From an uncultured Mucilaginibacter sp. (GTDB taxonomy: Bacteria; Bacteroidota; Bacteroidia; Sphingobacteriales; Sphingobacteriaceae): a stretch of DNA of 64,000 nucleotides. The stretch spans positions 240,962 through 304,961 of the forward strand of contig CAITEP010000021.1 of assembly GCA_903891475.1 (NCBI GenBank). Direction: 5' to 3'. This document shows positions 27,629 to 37,691 of this stretch, in pieces. Position 1 is the first letter of the stretch. Every line of letters begins with the position of its first letter. Made by a program: the position numbers and the translations under genes. A model generated the notes under the pieces. That model searched no databases, was not told the origin of the DNA, and saw only the letters and a program-made list of their open reading frames with translations.

Positions 27629-29887
27629 TTATGCTTTATTTTCAACTTTATAGAGGTTGCTTTTTAAAGCTTGTACCTTAATTGTTTTTTGTATTGGATG
27701 ATCAAGGCTAACGGCTTTTGGTTTGTGGCTGTTTAAATGCGGGGCGATAACCAATGAAACGATTGACATTAGCTTAATCAAGATATTCATGGAAGGACCT
27801 GAGGTATCTTTAAAAGGGTCACCTACGGTGTCGCCGGTTACAGATGCCTTATGTGGTTCTGATTTTTTGTAATAGATTTCTCCATTAATTTCCACTCCTT
27901 TTTCGAATGATTTTTTGGCATTATCCCAAGCACCACCAGCGTTACTTTGGAAAATTCCCATCAAAACACCTGATACAGTTACACCAGCTAATAAACCACC
28001 CAGCACTTCGGGACCGAAAACAAAACCTATAATTACCGGAGTAATCAAGGCAATTAAACCGGGAGCAACCATTTCGCGAATGGAAGCGGTTGTCGAAATA
28101 GCCACACATTTTTCATATTCTGGTTTTCCGGTATATTCCATAATGCCCGGTATTTCGCGGAATTGGCGTCTTACTTCTTCCACCATCGCCATAGCAGCAC
28201 GACCAACGGCCGAAATTGCCAATGCCGAAAAGATAAAAGGAACCATGCCTCCTACAAATAGTCCTGCCAATACATCGGCCTTGTAAATATCAATATGCTC
28301 AATACCAGCTACACCCACAAAGGCAGCAAATAAAGCCAATGAGGTAAGCGCGGCAGAGGCTATTGCAAAACCCTTACCGGTGGCCGCGGTAGTGTTACCT
28401 ACAGCATCTAAATTATCAGTACGGTGCCTAACTTCTTCTGGTAAACGGCTCATTTCAGCAATACCACCCGCATTATCAGCAATTGGTCCAAACGCGTCAA
28501 TTGATAATTGCATGGCAGTAGTAGCCATCATACCAGCTGCTGCAATAGCAACACCATATAAACCAGCAAAATGATAAGAACCAAAAATGCCAGCTGCTAA
28601 AACCAAAATAGGTAAAACGGTTGATTCCATACCTACTGCCAAGCCCGCTATAATATTGGTAGCATGCCCGGTTGATGATTGACGGATAATACCTAATACA
28701 GGGCGTTTACCCATGGCGGTATAATATTCAGTAATCATTGACATAAGGGTACCTACAACCAAGCCTACTACTATGGCCATAAATACGCCATCGCGTGTAA
28801 AATGAGATGCACCTTCTTTTAAGGCACCACCTAATTTGCCATCTACCAAATCGCGCGACATGTGGAATTCGCCTGTAGGCAACATCCACTGCACCAAAAA
28901 GTAGGTAGCCACCGCGGTTAACGCGATAGAAACCCAATTACCTATATTTAATGCATTTTGTACGCTATCGGTTTCATTTTTAATTTTTACAAAGGTTGCA
29001 CCAACCAACGAGAATATGATGCCTAAACCTGCAATTACCATCGGTAATAAAACAGGAGCTATGCCACCAAATTTATCAGGTGATACAATTTCGCGTCCCA
29101 GAACCATGGTAGCAAGCATTGTAGCCACGTACGAGCCAAATAAATCGGCACCCATACCAGCAACGTCGCCTACGTTATCACCTACGTTATCTGCAATGGT
29201 TGCAGGGTTACGTACGTCATCTTCCGGTATTCCCGCTTCTACTTTACCAACCAGGTCGGCACCTACGTCTGCAGCTTTGGTATAGATACCTCCACCAACT
29301 CGGGCAAACAAAGCGATTGATTCGGCACCTAATGAAAAACCAGCCAATACATCCAAGGCACGAGCCATATCTTCACCATTTACATTGCCACCTTTATTAA
29401 CCACATACATGGTATAAAAAACAATGAATAAGGAGCCTAAACCAACCACCGCTAAACCCGCTACGCCTAAACCCATCACGGTTCCGCCTGTAAATGATAC
29501 TTTGAGTGCTTTTGCTAAACTTGTTTTAGCTGCCTGTGTGGTACGAACGTTTGCCTTGGTTGCAATTTTCATTCCTAAATATCCGGCAAAAGCCGATAAA
29601 AAAGCGCCACATAAAAACGATATGGCAATAACAGGACTCGAGGTAGCTACCGTCATTCCAGACCAGGCAAGCAAAATACCTGCAACTACCACAAAGTAGG
29701 CTAATATTTTCCATTCGGCACGTAAAAATGCCATGGCACCATCAGCAATATAACCTGCAAGCTGGTTCATGCTGGCATCGCCTGTTTCTTGTTTGGTAAC
29801 CCAAGCGGCTTTTATAGCCATGGCTACAATACCAATTAACCCAAAAACAGGTATTAAATAAATTAAGTAATTGTTTAAAAGATCCAT
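27629..29887 (-). CDS. hppA: K+-dependent membrane-bound pyrophosphatase (H+-translocating)
   Basis: A 752-residue polytopic protein that couples pyrophosphate hydrolysis to ion pumping across the inner membrane. The pyrophosphate-binding signature [18 protein letters not shown] is at about 198-215, with [19 protein letters not shown] at about 233-251. [10 protein letters not shown] at 497-506 has Ala501 and Gly504, the combination typical of K+-dependent enzymes. The Glu that marks Na+ pumps (DLFE) is absent, because the motif reads DLFG. Instead a Glu appears at residue 189 in GAESIALF, one helix earlier, as I recall for Flavobacterium-type H+ pumps. Proton specificity is thus likely but inferred. 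Divergent from the next permease gene. Confidence 0.93.
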   Translation of the reverse strand: MDLLNNYLIYLIPVFGLIGIVAMAIKAAWVTKQETGDASMNQLAGYIADGAMAFLRAEWKILAYFVVVAGILLAWSGMTVATSSPVIAISFLCGAFLSAFAGYLGMKIATKANVRTTQAAKTSLAKALKVSFTGGTVMGLGVAGLAVVGLGSLFIVFYTMYVVNKGGNVNGEDMARALDVLAGFSLGAESIALFARVGGGIYTKAADVGADLVGKVEAGIPEDDVRNPATIADNVGDNVGDVAGMGADLFGSYVATMLATMVLGREIVSPDKFGGIAPVLLPMVIAGLGIIFSLVGATFVKIKNETDSVQNALNIGNWVSIALTAVATYFLVQWMLPTGEFHMSRDLVDGKLGGALKEGASHFTRDGVFMAIVVGLVVGTLMSMITEYYTAMGKRPVLGIIRQSSTGHATNIIAGLAVGMESTVLPILVLAAGIFGSYHFAGLYGVAIAAAGMMATTAMQLSIDAFGPIADNAGGIAEMSRLPEEVRHRTDNLDAVGNTTAATGKGFAIASAALTSLALFAAFVGVAGIEHIDIYKADVLAGLFVGGMVPFIFSALAISAVGRAAMAMVEEVRRQFREIPGIMEYTGKPEYEKCVAISTTASIREMVAPGLIALITPVIIGFVFGPEVLGGLLAGVTVSGVLMGIFQSNAGGAWDNAKKSFEKGVEINGEIYYKKSEPHKASVTGDTVGDPFKDTSGPSMNILIKLMSIVSLVIAPHLNSHKPKAVSLDHPIQKTIKVQALKSNLYKVENKA

Positions 29888-30032
29888 TTTAATTTAGATT
29901 GTTAATTCGATTGTCCGATAATTTTAGTTCATATAATTGGATGGTGCAAAATAGCAAATTAATTTCTTTACAATAGCCTGTCATTATTAAAGTTTTTTGA
30001 ATATTTTAGATGTTTCAACTAAAAAATAATTG

Positions 30033-31481
30033 ATGGATCAAAAAACAGGGTCAACTAAATTAAAACATGAGCTTGGTTTGCTTGATGGCACCATGCTGGT
30101 AGCAGGTTCCATGATAGGCTCAGGAATCTTTATAGTAAGTGCTGATATCGTGCGAAATGTAGGTTCGGCAGGTTGGTTAATCGCTGTATGGTTAATTACG
30201 GGTTTCATGACTTTAACAGCAGCCATTAGTTATGGCGAGTTAAGTGCCATGTATCCAAAAGCAGGCGGGCAATACATCTACCTAAAAGAAGCTTATAATA
30301 AACTAACTGGCTTTTTATATGGCTGGAGCTTTTTCGCGGTCATTCAAACTGGCACTATTGCCGCGGTAGGTGTCGCTTTTTCAAAATTTGCCGCCTACAT
30401 TTTTAAACCAGTAAGTGAGGACAATATTATTTTCCAATCGCAAACATTTTTTGGCCATTTTCAAATAAGCGCGGCGCAACTGGTTTCAATAGGTGTAATC
30501 CTAGTTTTAACCTTTATAAATTCGCGTGGGGTTAAGAATGGAAAACTGATTCAAAACGTTTTCACTCTCACCAAACTGGGCAGTTTGTTCGGGTTAATCA
30601 TATTTGGTTTTTTTGCCTTGAAAGCAACCGTATGGCATTCCAACTGGAGCAATGCATGGAGCTTGCGCAATTTACACGCCGATGGAAGCTTTGGTAATTT
30701 GACAATGGCTGCAGCATTAGGTGCAATCGCTTCGGCCATGGTAGGCTCCATATTTAGTAGTGACTCATGGAACAATGTCACTTTTATTGCTGGCGAAATG
30801 AACAACCCCAAACGCAATGTAGGGTTAAGTTTGTTTTTAGGAACATTGATAGTTACTATTATTTATGTTTCGGCTAATGTAATGTATACCGGGGTATTAC
30901 CCCTGCATGATATCGCAACAGCAAGTAAGGATAGGGTAGGAGTTGCCGCATCGCAAGCTATTTTTGGAGATATTGGCACCTATATTATTTCAATAATGAT
31001 TATGATTTCAACTTTTGGTTGTAATAATGGCTTAATTATGTCGGGTGCAAGGGTATATTATACCATGGCAAAGGATGGTTTGTTTTTTAAACGTACAGGC
31101 AACCTTAATAAATTTGCGGTACCTGAGTTTGGTTTATGGATACAAGCCTTAGTAGCCTCTTTACTATGTTTAAGCGGTAAATACGGCGATTTGTTGGATA
31201 TGATTTCGCTCGTTGTGGTGATTTTTTATGTGCTAACCATTTTTGGAATTTATATTTTAAGGGTTAAACAACCCAATTTAGAACGACCTTATAAAGCATT
31301 TGGTTATCCTGTATTGCCCGCAATCTATATCTTAATGGGTATTAGTTTTTGTGTTTTATTGCTGGTATATAAACGTTCGTTCGCGTTATATGGTTTAGGC
31401 ATTGTTTTAATTGGAATCCCAATTTATTATATCACAAAATATTTTTCGAAAGATAATGGTGAAGCGGATTTGGCTGATTAG
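30033..31481 (+). CDS. APC-superfamily amino acid permease (LAT-like)
   Basis: A 482-residue permease with about 12 membrane spans. TM1 carries the motif VAGSMIGSGIF, and the next segments read AISYGELSAMYPKAGGQYIYLKEAYN, the signature of the L-type amino acid transporter/antiporter branch. ATG at 30033 is chosen over the TTG just before it. The stop codon lies 26 nt inside the next gene, whose start overlaps, so the two are probably cotranscribed although their functions differ. Substrate unknown. Confidence 0.88.
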   Translation: MDQKTGSTKLKHELGLLDGTMLVAGSMIGSGIFIVSADIVRNVGSAGWLIAVWLITGFMTLTAAISYGELSAMYPKAGGQYIYLKEAYNKLTGFLYGWSFFAVIQTGTIAAVGVAFSKFAAYIFKPVSEDNIIFQSQTFFGHFQISAAQLVSIGVILVLTFINSRGVKNGKLIQNVFTLTKLGSLFGLIIFGFFALKATVWHSNWSNAWSLRNLHADGSFGNLTMAAALGAIASAMVGSIFSSDSWNNVTFIAGEMNNPKRNVGLSLFLGTLIVTIIYVSANVMYTGVLPLHDIATASKDRVGVAASQAIFGDIGTYIISIMIMISTFGCNNGLIMSGARVYYTMAKDGLFFKRTGNLNKFAVPEFGLWIQALVASLLCLSGKYGDLLDMISLVVVIFYVLTIFGIYILRVKQPNLERPYKAFGYPVLPAIYILMGISFCVLLLVYKRSFALYGLGIVLIGIPIYYITKYFSKDNGEADLAD

Positions 31482-32865
31482 TTTTTTATTTATTTCAACA
31501 CTTGGCTTTGGGCAAACGCTCGACCAAAAACTGCAAACCGCGTTTAACAGGTTACAGGCAGATAGTCAGTTTAAATATGCTTCGGTATCATTAACCGTTT
31601 TAGATGCTAAAACCGGTGAAAAGGTTTTTGCCATGAATCCATATATGGGTTTGGCTACTGCCTCCACTTTAAAAACTATTACAAGCATTACAGCTTTTTA
31701 TTTGTTGGGAAAGGATTTTCAATACCAAACTCAAATTGCATATAACGGGAACATTGGTACTGATGGTGTTTTGAATGGAGATATTATTATTAAAGGTGCA
31801 GGCGACCCAACCTTGGGAAGCTGGCGCTATGAGCATACTAAAGAAAATTATGTGCTTACCTTAATGGTAACGGCCCTTCAACAAGCTGGCATAAAAAAAA
31901 TAAATGGAAGGATTATTGGGGATGATAGCTTGTTTGGTTCACAATCTATACCCGATGGTTGGATATGGCAGGATATTGGTAATTATTATGGAGCCGGTAC
32001 TTCCGGACTTTGCTGGCGCGAAAATCAGTTTGATTTGAAGCTTAAAACGGGGGATGTTGATAGTCCGATAAATTCTTTTACTGCCATACCCAAAATGGAC
32101 TACTTAAATTTTAAAAGTGAATTGGTAAACGCCCCCGCAAATACCGGAGATAATGCCTATGCCTATCTGCCCATAGGTGGGAAAACAGTTTTTGTAAGAG
32201 GAACTTATGCCATCGACCAAACAAAAAAAAGTATTTCGGTAGCCATACCCGACCCGGCTTTTGATTTGGCTTACAGGTTGAATGATACCTTGGCACGACT
32301 TGGCATTTTAGTAAGTAATCCGCCCGAATCGGCCAATACTTTGAGAGAAAAAGGATTGGCAATCCCGACAATTACAAAAAACTTAACCAGCATTTCATCC
32401 CCAACCTTGAGCCAAATAGTTTATTGGTTGAATAAGAAAAGCATTAACCTTTACGCCGAGCAATTATTAAAAACATTGGCCTGGAAAGCTGGTAAACCCG
32501 TAAACACGCAAAATGGGGTTGAGGTGGTACAAGAATTTTGGAAAGCCAAAGGGATAGATCCACATTCATTAAATATAGCAGACGGTAGCGGACTTTCGCC
32601 CGGTGATAGGGTGACCACCTTAACATTGGCTACTATTTTGCAAAACGCGAAAAAGGAACCTTGGTTTAATGATTTTTATGAAAGTTTGCCTATTTACAAT
32701 AACATGCGTATGAAAAGTGGTAGTATACAAAACGTACTTACGTATGCTGGTTACCAAACTAATAATGGTCGTGAACTATGCTTTTCCATCATGGTAAACA
32801 ATTTCAATGGATCAAGCAGGCAGGTAAAGGAGAAGATGTTTAGGGTGTTGGATGAGTTGAAATGA
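31456..32865 (+). CDS. dacB: D-alanyl-D-alanine carboxypeptidase/endopeptidase (PBP4 family)
   Basis: A 469-residue periplasmic penicillin-binding protein of class C (peptidase S13) that trims peptidoglycan peptides. With ATG at 31456 it has a clean signal peptide (MVKRIWLISFLF to FGQ, about 18 residues). The longer frame from 31411 would destroy that signal, so the internal ATG is preferred. Active-site motifs are SxxK in ASTLKTI, SxN in KSINLYAEQLLK, and KSG (instead of KTG) in MRMKSGSIQN. It overlaps the upstream permease by 26 nt. Confidence 0.9.
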   Translation: MVKRIWLISFLFISTLGFGQTLDQKLQTAFNRLQADSQFKYASVSLTVLDAKTGEKVFAMNPYMGLATASTLKTITSITAFYLLGKDFQYQTQIAYNGNIGTDGVLNGDIIIKGAGDPTLGSWRYEHTKENYVLTLMVTALQQAGIKKINGRIIGDDSLFGSQSIPDGWIWQDIGNYYGAGTSGLCWRENQFDLKLKTGDVDSPINSFTAIPKMDYLNFKSELVNAPANTGDNAYAYLPIGGKTVFVRGTYAIDQTKKSISVAIPDPAFDLAYRLNDTLARLGILVSNPPESANTLREKGLAIPTITKNLTSISSPTLSQIVYWLNKKSINLYAEQLLKTLAWKAGKPVNTQNGVEVVQEFWKAKGIDPHSLNIADGSGLSPGDRVTTLTLATILQNAKKEPWFNDFYESLPIYNNMRMKSGSIQNVLTYAGYQTNNGRELCFSIMVNNFNGSSRQVKEKMFRVLDELK

Positions 32866-32950
32866 TATTGCTAATCCGCAGTTTTATATTAGGATTAATA
32901 ATTTGCGTTGATATCCTATTTAAGGTTAAAGGGAACTATAAAAAAGAGAC

Positions 32951-33562
32951 GTGAAGAAAAACTATCTGGATTTATTGGATAAAGTTCGCAGTATTGCCCA
33001 ACTTGGTCTCAATTATACCAAAAACCATTATGATATTGAAAATTATAACAATCTATTAAACCTTACAGTAAAGGAGTATGCTGAATTTACAGGTTTGCCT
33101 ACAGCCGAGATAACGGAACGCTTTAAAAGTGAATTAGGTTATATCACCCCAAAAATTGGCGTAAATGGTGCAATTTTTAATGATTTAGGGCAAATATTAC
33201 TTGAATTGCGTAGCGATGATAAATTATGGGGAGTTCCCGGTGGTTGGGTTGATGTTTTGGAAGGCCCGGAAGCGGCTATTGTTAGGGAATTTATGGAGGA
33301 GGCTCAGATTGTTGTAGAACCAGTAGAAATCATCAAATTTATCACTCGTTTACCTGGCGATTTTAATCAGCCACATACCACTGTCCATATCCTGTATTAT
33401 TGTAAATACATAAGTGGAGCGATCGTAAAATCGCACGAAAGTCTGGAATTAAGCTTTAAGAATATGGATGAAATAATTAATTGGCACAGAGACCATAAAG
33501 CAATGGCAGCGGCGGCTTTGAATTATTATAAAACACATTTTGAAGGCCAAAATAACCTATAA
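32951..33562 (+). CDS. Nudix hydrolase with N-terminal helical domain
   Basis: A 203-residue protein with an N-terminal helical NUDIX_N-like domain (about 1-65), a Nudix fold (about 68-185) and a short C-terminal tail. The Nudix box is at about 100-122 (GWVDVLE, then REFMEEAQI). The terminal Gly of the consensus GX5EX7REUXEEXGU is Gln here, while the metal-binding Glu residues are kept. It would hydrolyse a nucleoside-diphosphate-linked compound such as ADP-ribose or a nucleotide sugar; the exact substrate is unknown. The start is GTG, because an in-frame stop lies 4 codons upstream and no ATG is near. It follows dacB by 85 nt. Confidence 0.87.
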   Translation: MKKNYLDLLDKVRSIAQLGLNYTKNHYDIENYNNLLNLTVKEYAEFTGLPTAEITERFKSELGYITPKIGVNGAIFNDLGQILLELRSDDKLWGVPGGWVDVLEGPEAAIVREFMEEAQIVVEPVEIIKFITRLPGDFNQPHTTVHILYYCKYISGAIVKSHESLELSFKNMDEIINWHRDHKAMAAAALNYYKTHFEGQNNL

Positions 33563-33628
33563 TGCCATAGTAGCGCATTCTTCAATCAATAAATTTTAAT
33601 AAGATTTGATAATTTGGAACAGTAAAGA

Positions 33629-34339
33629 TTAATAGCCAGCTTTGATACTATTAAATGGTACCCCTAAACCATCGGCAGCAAACTGAGCTAATATTTTATT
33701 TTTCAAGGTAATATAATCGCCATTTTGGGTAACAAGGTATTTTTCCTCCCCGTTGGTCGTTGCTTTTAATGTCACCGTAGCCGATACTATTTTAGCGGTA
33801 GAGTCAAGCTCAATTACGTATAAATTACCTTTTTTATCAAGGCTATCCTTAAACGGGATGATTACCGTATGGTTATAATCATCAATAAACTTACCTACAA
33901 TGGTTTTACCATTTAATGCATCATTTTTTAATTCGAATAATTTTTTTGCTTTTTCGGCAGTCAAGCCTAAAACTTTTATTCTGTATAAATTTTCGGCCTC
34001 ATCCTTTAAGGTATCTGCTGGTTTAACTTCATTAGGTTTTAAAAGTCTGGCTAAGGCGTAATAACTATGATCGCCAGCACTTATATCTGTATTACCGGGT
34101 AGCAAATAATGAATTTCTAGATTTGTGATTTGCGCACTATCTGCCTTTATTTTACTGGCTATTGATAAAAGTTGTTTTAATTTAAGCCGTGCGTTAATAT
34201 GAACATTAAGGGTAGTAGCAGAATCAGTTTTAAATTCCTTTGAGATGGTGAAAGGGGGCGTATTTATAGCTTTTTTTCCACATGAAAAAATGGAAAATAT
34301 CAAAAAAACAATGAAGGAATTAAGTATATTTTTTTTCAT
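33629..34339 (-). CDS. Lipoprotein of unknown function
   Basis: A 236-residue protein with a lipoprotein signal peptide (lipobox FSC, cysteine near residue 20). I do not recognise the family. The mature part is mixed alpha/beta, with Lys/Asp/Ala-rich segments and a C-terminal block ALNGKTIVGKFIDDYNHTVIIPF. It lies 21 nt downstream of the ubiD gene on the same strand and may be cotranscribed. It converges with the Nudix gene. Confidence 0.72.
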   Translation of the reverse strand: MKKNILNSFIVFLIFSIFSCGKKAINTPPFTISKEFKTDSATTLNVHINARLKLKQLLSIASKIKADSAQITNLEIHYLLPGNTDISAGDHSYYALARLLKPNEVKPADTLKDEAENLYRIKVLGLTAEKAKKLFELKNDALNGKTIVGKFIDDYNHTVIIPFKDSLDKKGNLYVIELDSTAKIVSATVTLKATTNGEEKYLVTQNGDYITLKNKILAQFAADGLGVPFNSIKAGY

Positions 34340-34360
34340 CTAAAACTTAGTATATCCCGA

Positions 34361-36199
34361 TTAAATTATTCCGTAAAGCGAACCGCCTTTTTCACCCATT
34401 TTGTCTACCGTTTTTTCAACCAAGGGGTCTTTTTCTAAAACAGGGGCATGGTGAGGTTTTATTCGGGCGTCAATAATGAGCGGACCGTTGCAGCCCCAAT
34501 GCTTATGTTCTGTAAAACTGTTTATGCCGTAAATATCATGAGATGGGTTGCTTCGAGTAAAAGTTACCCAAACAAAATTATTGAGGTTTTGGGCGGTAAA
34601 TTCGGCGTCATCACACAAAACCATTAAAGGTAAGCCGTTTAATTCTTCCTCCCTTAAATGTTCATCCAATATTTCAAGTATGATTGGTAAATCACTTGTT
34701 TTAATATTTTGGGGAACTTCGATTGCCAAAACGCCTGGCATTACCATTTTATACTTTTCAAACGGACGAGGTAGGCTAAAACTAGTAGGTAATTCTGTCC
34801 ATAATTCTCTTTTTATATCTCCTGCAATGGTAAAGGCAACTTTACTTCCTGCGTTTAAATCAACCCCGCTATAGTCGAGCGTATCTATGGTGGTTTTGGT
34901 ATAAAAATGTAAATCGCGAGTCAGATCAACTCTTTGAAGAATATGTATTAAGAAAGCACCTATATCATTCACATTCAGATTTGGATCATCTTCCTTTGCC
35001 GCTATGAATAGGTATTTTGCCAAACTTAACTGACTTTTGCCTAAAATATGGTTGGCAATGGTTAATATTTCCTGTGGTTTACGGTCGTTAATATAAGGGG
35101 TATAGCGTTCGCTACCTATGGCAAATAGTAATGGATGAACACCAGCCGCATCAACAGCATTAACGGCATGAAGACCTGGAATTTCTTTAGGAATGGCTTT
35201 CCCTGTTATTTCATGTATCAGGGCACCAAAGCTGGTGTCTTCCTGTGGAGGGCGACCTACCACGGTAAACGACCAAACCGCATCTTTACGATGGTAAATA
35301 TTGTGTATTTTTAATAGTGGGAATGGATGTTTGAGGCTATAATATCCTAAATGATCTCCAAAAGGGCCTTCTGGTTTATTTTCATGTGGCATTACTGTAC
35401 CAGTAATTACAAAATCAGCATCTGATGAAATACAAAACCCTTCTTGATCATAAAAATAGCGGAAACGACGGTTGCCTAAGGCACCAGCAAAAGTCATTTC
35501 AGACAAACCTTCGGGCAAAGGCATAACTGCCGCAACAGGGTGCGAAGGAGGGCCACCAACAAAAATACTTACCTTTAACGGTTGTCCTTTGGCATTGGCC
35601 TTGGTTTGGTGCACGCCAATACCCCTGTGTAATTGATAATGTAAACCCATCTCTTTTTCAGGAATATATTCATTTCCGGCAATTTGAATACGATACATGC
35701 CCAAATTAGCATTCATGATGCCTTGCTTATCAATATCCTCAGTATAAACTTGCGGCATGGTAACAAATGGACCACCATCATTTGGCCAGTTTATAATTGG
35801 AGGTAAATCGCTTATCTGGCATCGTCCCCAATTAACCGGTACATTTTTTCCAGTTCTCAATGGTAGAGCAGTTAAAGCAGTTAGTGCGACATGGGCATAT
35901 TTAAGAGGATTTTTAATGGCCTTTATAGGGTCTGATTTTAAATCGACCAGAACCTTAATATTGTCAAGCGTATCTCTAAAGATGAAACGCGAACGGTCTA
36001 TAGTACCAAATAAATTCGAAACAGCAGGAAATTTACTACCTTTTATGTTTTCAAACAAAAGGGCTGGTCCTTCGTTTTCAAACACGCGTAAATGTATGGC
36101 AGCCATTTGTAAATATGGATCTACTTCCTCCTTAATGCGAATTAAATGGCCGTTTTTTTCGAGATCTAAAATGCAGGCATTTAAGCTTTGGTAACCCAT
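34361..36199 (-). CDS. UbiD-family (prenylated-FMN dependent) decarboxylase
   Basis: A 612-residue member of the UbiD family; these enzymes use prenylated FMN to decarboxylate aromatic or alpha,beta-unsaturated acids. Visible blocks are NLFGTIDRSRFIFRD near the N-terminus, GMYRIQIAGNEYIPEKEMGLHYQLHRG, the conserved core with HENKPEGPFGDHLGYYS, and a long C-terminal domain. The length resembles the Bacteroidota group annotated as menaquinone-biosynthesis decarboxylases rather than the shorter E. coli UbiD. Substrate is therefore open: a quinone precursor or another aromatic acid. No UbiX gene is in the window; the flavoprotein domain of CoaBC is not UbiX. Confidence 0.88.
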   Translation of the reverse strand: MGYQSLNACILDLEKNGHLIRIKEEVDPYLQMAAIHLRVFENEGPALLFENIKGSKFPAVSNLFGTIDRSRFIFRDTLDNIKVLVDLKSDPIKAIKNPLKYAHVALTALTALPLRTGKNVPVNWGRCQISDLPPIINWPNDGGPFVTMPQVYTEDIDKQGIMNANLGMYRIQIAGNEYIPEKEMGLHYQLHRGIGVHQTKANAKGQPLKVSIFVGGPPSHPVAAVMPLPEGLSEMTFAGALGNRRFRYFYDQEGFCISSDADFVITGTVMPHENKPEGPFGDHLGYYSLKHPFPLLKIHNIYHRKDAVWSFTVVGRPPQEDTSFGALIHEITGKAIPKEIPGLHAVNAVDAAGVHPLLFAIGSERYTPYINDRKPQEILTIANHILGKSQLSLAKYLFIAAKEDDPNLNVNDIGAFLIHILQRVDLTRDLHFYTKTTIDTLDYSGVDLNAGSKVAFTIAGDIKRELWTELPTSFSLPRPFEKYKMVMPGVLAIEVPQNIKTSDLPIILEILDEHLREEELNGLPLMVLCDDAEFTAQNLNNFVWVTFTRSNPSHDIYGINSFTEHKHWGCNGPLIIDARIKPHHAPVLEKDPLVEKTVDKMGEKGGSLYGII

Positions 36200-36393
36200 A
36201 TATTGTAAAATACTAGGCCGTAAAAATACTTAAAAAAGAATTATTGCATTAATAAGCCTATTGTAATTATTTAGAACATTCTTGTCATAAAAACCAACAT
36301 TAATTAAAATTGATCTGTTTAAATGGTAGCCAGCTTCATAAATGAATAGTTCGAAGCAAACAAAAACAAAAGCGGTCTACAAAAATTTATGTC

Positions 36394-36401
36394 TACTTTT
36401 G
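36394..36401 (+). promoter_or_regulatory. Candidate -7 promoter element of the TauE/SafE gene
   Basis: TACTTTTG matches TAnnTTTG and lies 22 nt upstream of the ATG. I see no convincing TTG at the -33 position, so this is tentative. Confidence 0.35.
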
Positions 36402-36423
36402 AATTTTAAAAACTGCAGTTTGC

Positions 36424-37260
36424 ATGACAGTAATAGTATTTACACTTATAGTTTTATTTGGTTCATATTTTGCAGGTTTATTAGGCTCATTAACTGGTTT
36501 AGGCGGTGGGGTTGTTATTATTCCATTGCTTACCTTGGCGTTGAATGTTGATATACATTATGCTATTGGCGCATCTTTGGTGTCGGTCATCGCAACCTCT
36601 TCTGGGTCGGCTGCTACCTTTGTAAAAGAAGGTATTACCAATATGCGTTTGGGTATGTTTTTAGAAATAGCCACCACAATTGGTGCTTTAACTGGGGCTA
36701 TGTTGGCAACACATATTCCAACTCATTATATTGCCATTTTGTTTGGTGTTATTTTAATTTTTTCGGCGCTCATATCACTAAAAAATAAAGTTGCTTACAC
36801 GGTAAAAGAGAAAACTTATTTGGGTGAGAAACTACGATTGGATGGGGTTTATCCAACTGCCGACGGACCAGTTACCTATGGAATAGATAACATAAGCGGT
36901 GGTTTTTTTATGATGGTTTTTGCTGGTATTATTTCAGGTTTATTGGGGATTGGCTCGGGCGCGCTAAAAGTAATTGCAATGGATACCATTATGAGGGTAC
37001 CCTTTAAAGTTTCAACCACTACCAGCAATTTTATGATTGGAGTTACAGCATCGGCTAGCGCGGTTGTTTATTTACAAAGAGGATATATTAGCCCCGGTTT
37101 GTCAATGCCAGTAGTAATTGGGGTATTGTTCGGTGCCATTACAGGTTCGAAAATATTGGTAAATACCACCTCATCAAAATGGCTTAGATATACTTTCGCT
37201 TTAGTGGTTTCTTTTTTGGCTATTCAAATGATTAATAATGGAATAAAAGGTGTCCTTTAA
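36424..37260 (+). CDS. TauE/SafE family sulfite/anion exporter
   Basis: A 278-residue inner-membrane protein with about eight spans in two homologous halves, as expected for the family. The first half has GLLGSLTGLGGGVVIIPLL and the second SGLLGIGSGALKVIAMD, the repeated glycine-rich motifs. Family members export sulfite, sulfoacetate or related anions. The gene is followed after 37 nt by a DUF1634 gene, a typical partner. Start at ATG 36424, just after the -7 box candidate. Confidence 0.9.
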   Translation: MTVIVFTLIVLFGSYFAGLLGSLTGLGGGVVIIPLLTLALNVDIHYAIGASLVSVIATSSGSAATFVKEGITNMRLGMFLEIATTIGALTGAMLATHIPTHYIAILFGVILIFSALISLKNKVAYTVKEKTYLGEKLRLDGVYPTADGPVTYGIDNISGGFFMMVFAGIISGLLGIGSGALKVIAMDTIMRVPFKVSTTTSNFMIGVTASASAVVYLQRGYISPGLSMPVVIGVLFGAITGSKILVNTTSSKWLRYTFALVVSFLAIQMINNGIKGVL

Positions 37261-37297
37261 TAGGTTTAAGAAATGATTATGACACCCTAATACAAAT

Positions 37298-37678
37298 ATG
37301 AAAAAATTCAAAGACACTGATATGCAAGCTTTGTTAGGTAAAGTACTTCGAACAGGTACTATTCTCTCTATTGGTATTGTTTTGTTTGGTGGAGTGATAT
37401 TTTTATACAGGCATGGAAATTCAATTGTAAATTATGGAAGGTTTACAGGAATACCTGATTTTGTGCATTATACCAAACAATTAATTCCTGCTGCATTAGC
37501 TTTTAAAGGGCAGGCAATTATTCAAATAGGTATTATTTTATTGATAGGTACTCCAATAATGCGAGTTTTGTTTTCGGCTATTGGTTTTGCTCTTGAAAGA
37601 GATTATTTTTATGTTTTTATAAGTTTGTTGGTGTTTTTTATAATAGTAATGAGCCTGATAAGTGGGTATTCCGGTTGA
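37298..37678 (+). CDS. DUF1634 membrane protein
   Basis: A 126-residue protein with three membrane spans. The family block reads LRTGTILSIGIVLFGGVIFLYRHG near residues 17-40, followed by FKGQAIIQIGIILLIGTPIMRVLFS. DUF1634 proteins commonly sit next to TauE/SafE exporters, as here, and may be accessory subunits; the function is not established. It ends 13 nt before the convergent outer-membrane receptor gene. Confidence 0.88.
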   Translation: MKKFKDTDMQALLGKVLRTGTILSIGIVLFGGVIFLYRHGNSIVNYGRFTGIPDFVHYTKQLIPAALAFKGQAIIQIGIILLIGTPIMRVLFSAIGFALERDYFYVFISLLVFFIIVMSLISGYSG

Positions 37679-37691
37679 TTAATTAAAGTTA

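Noticed and set aside
29016..29285. Plus-strand ORFs opposite the pyrophosphatase
   Set aside because: They are Pro/Ser/Thr-rich shadows of the hppA coding frame.
31411..31455. TTG/upstream start for the PBP4-like gene
   Set aside because: It would put a non-signal segment before the clear signal peptide that starts at 31456.
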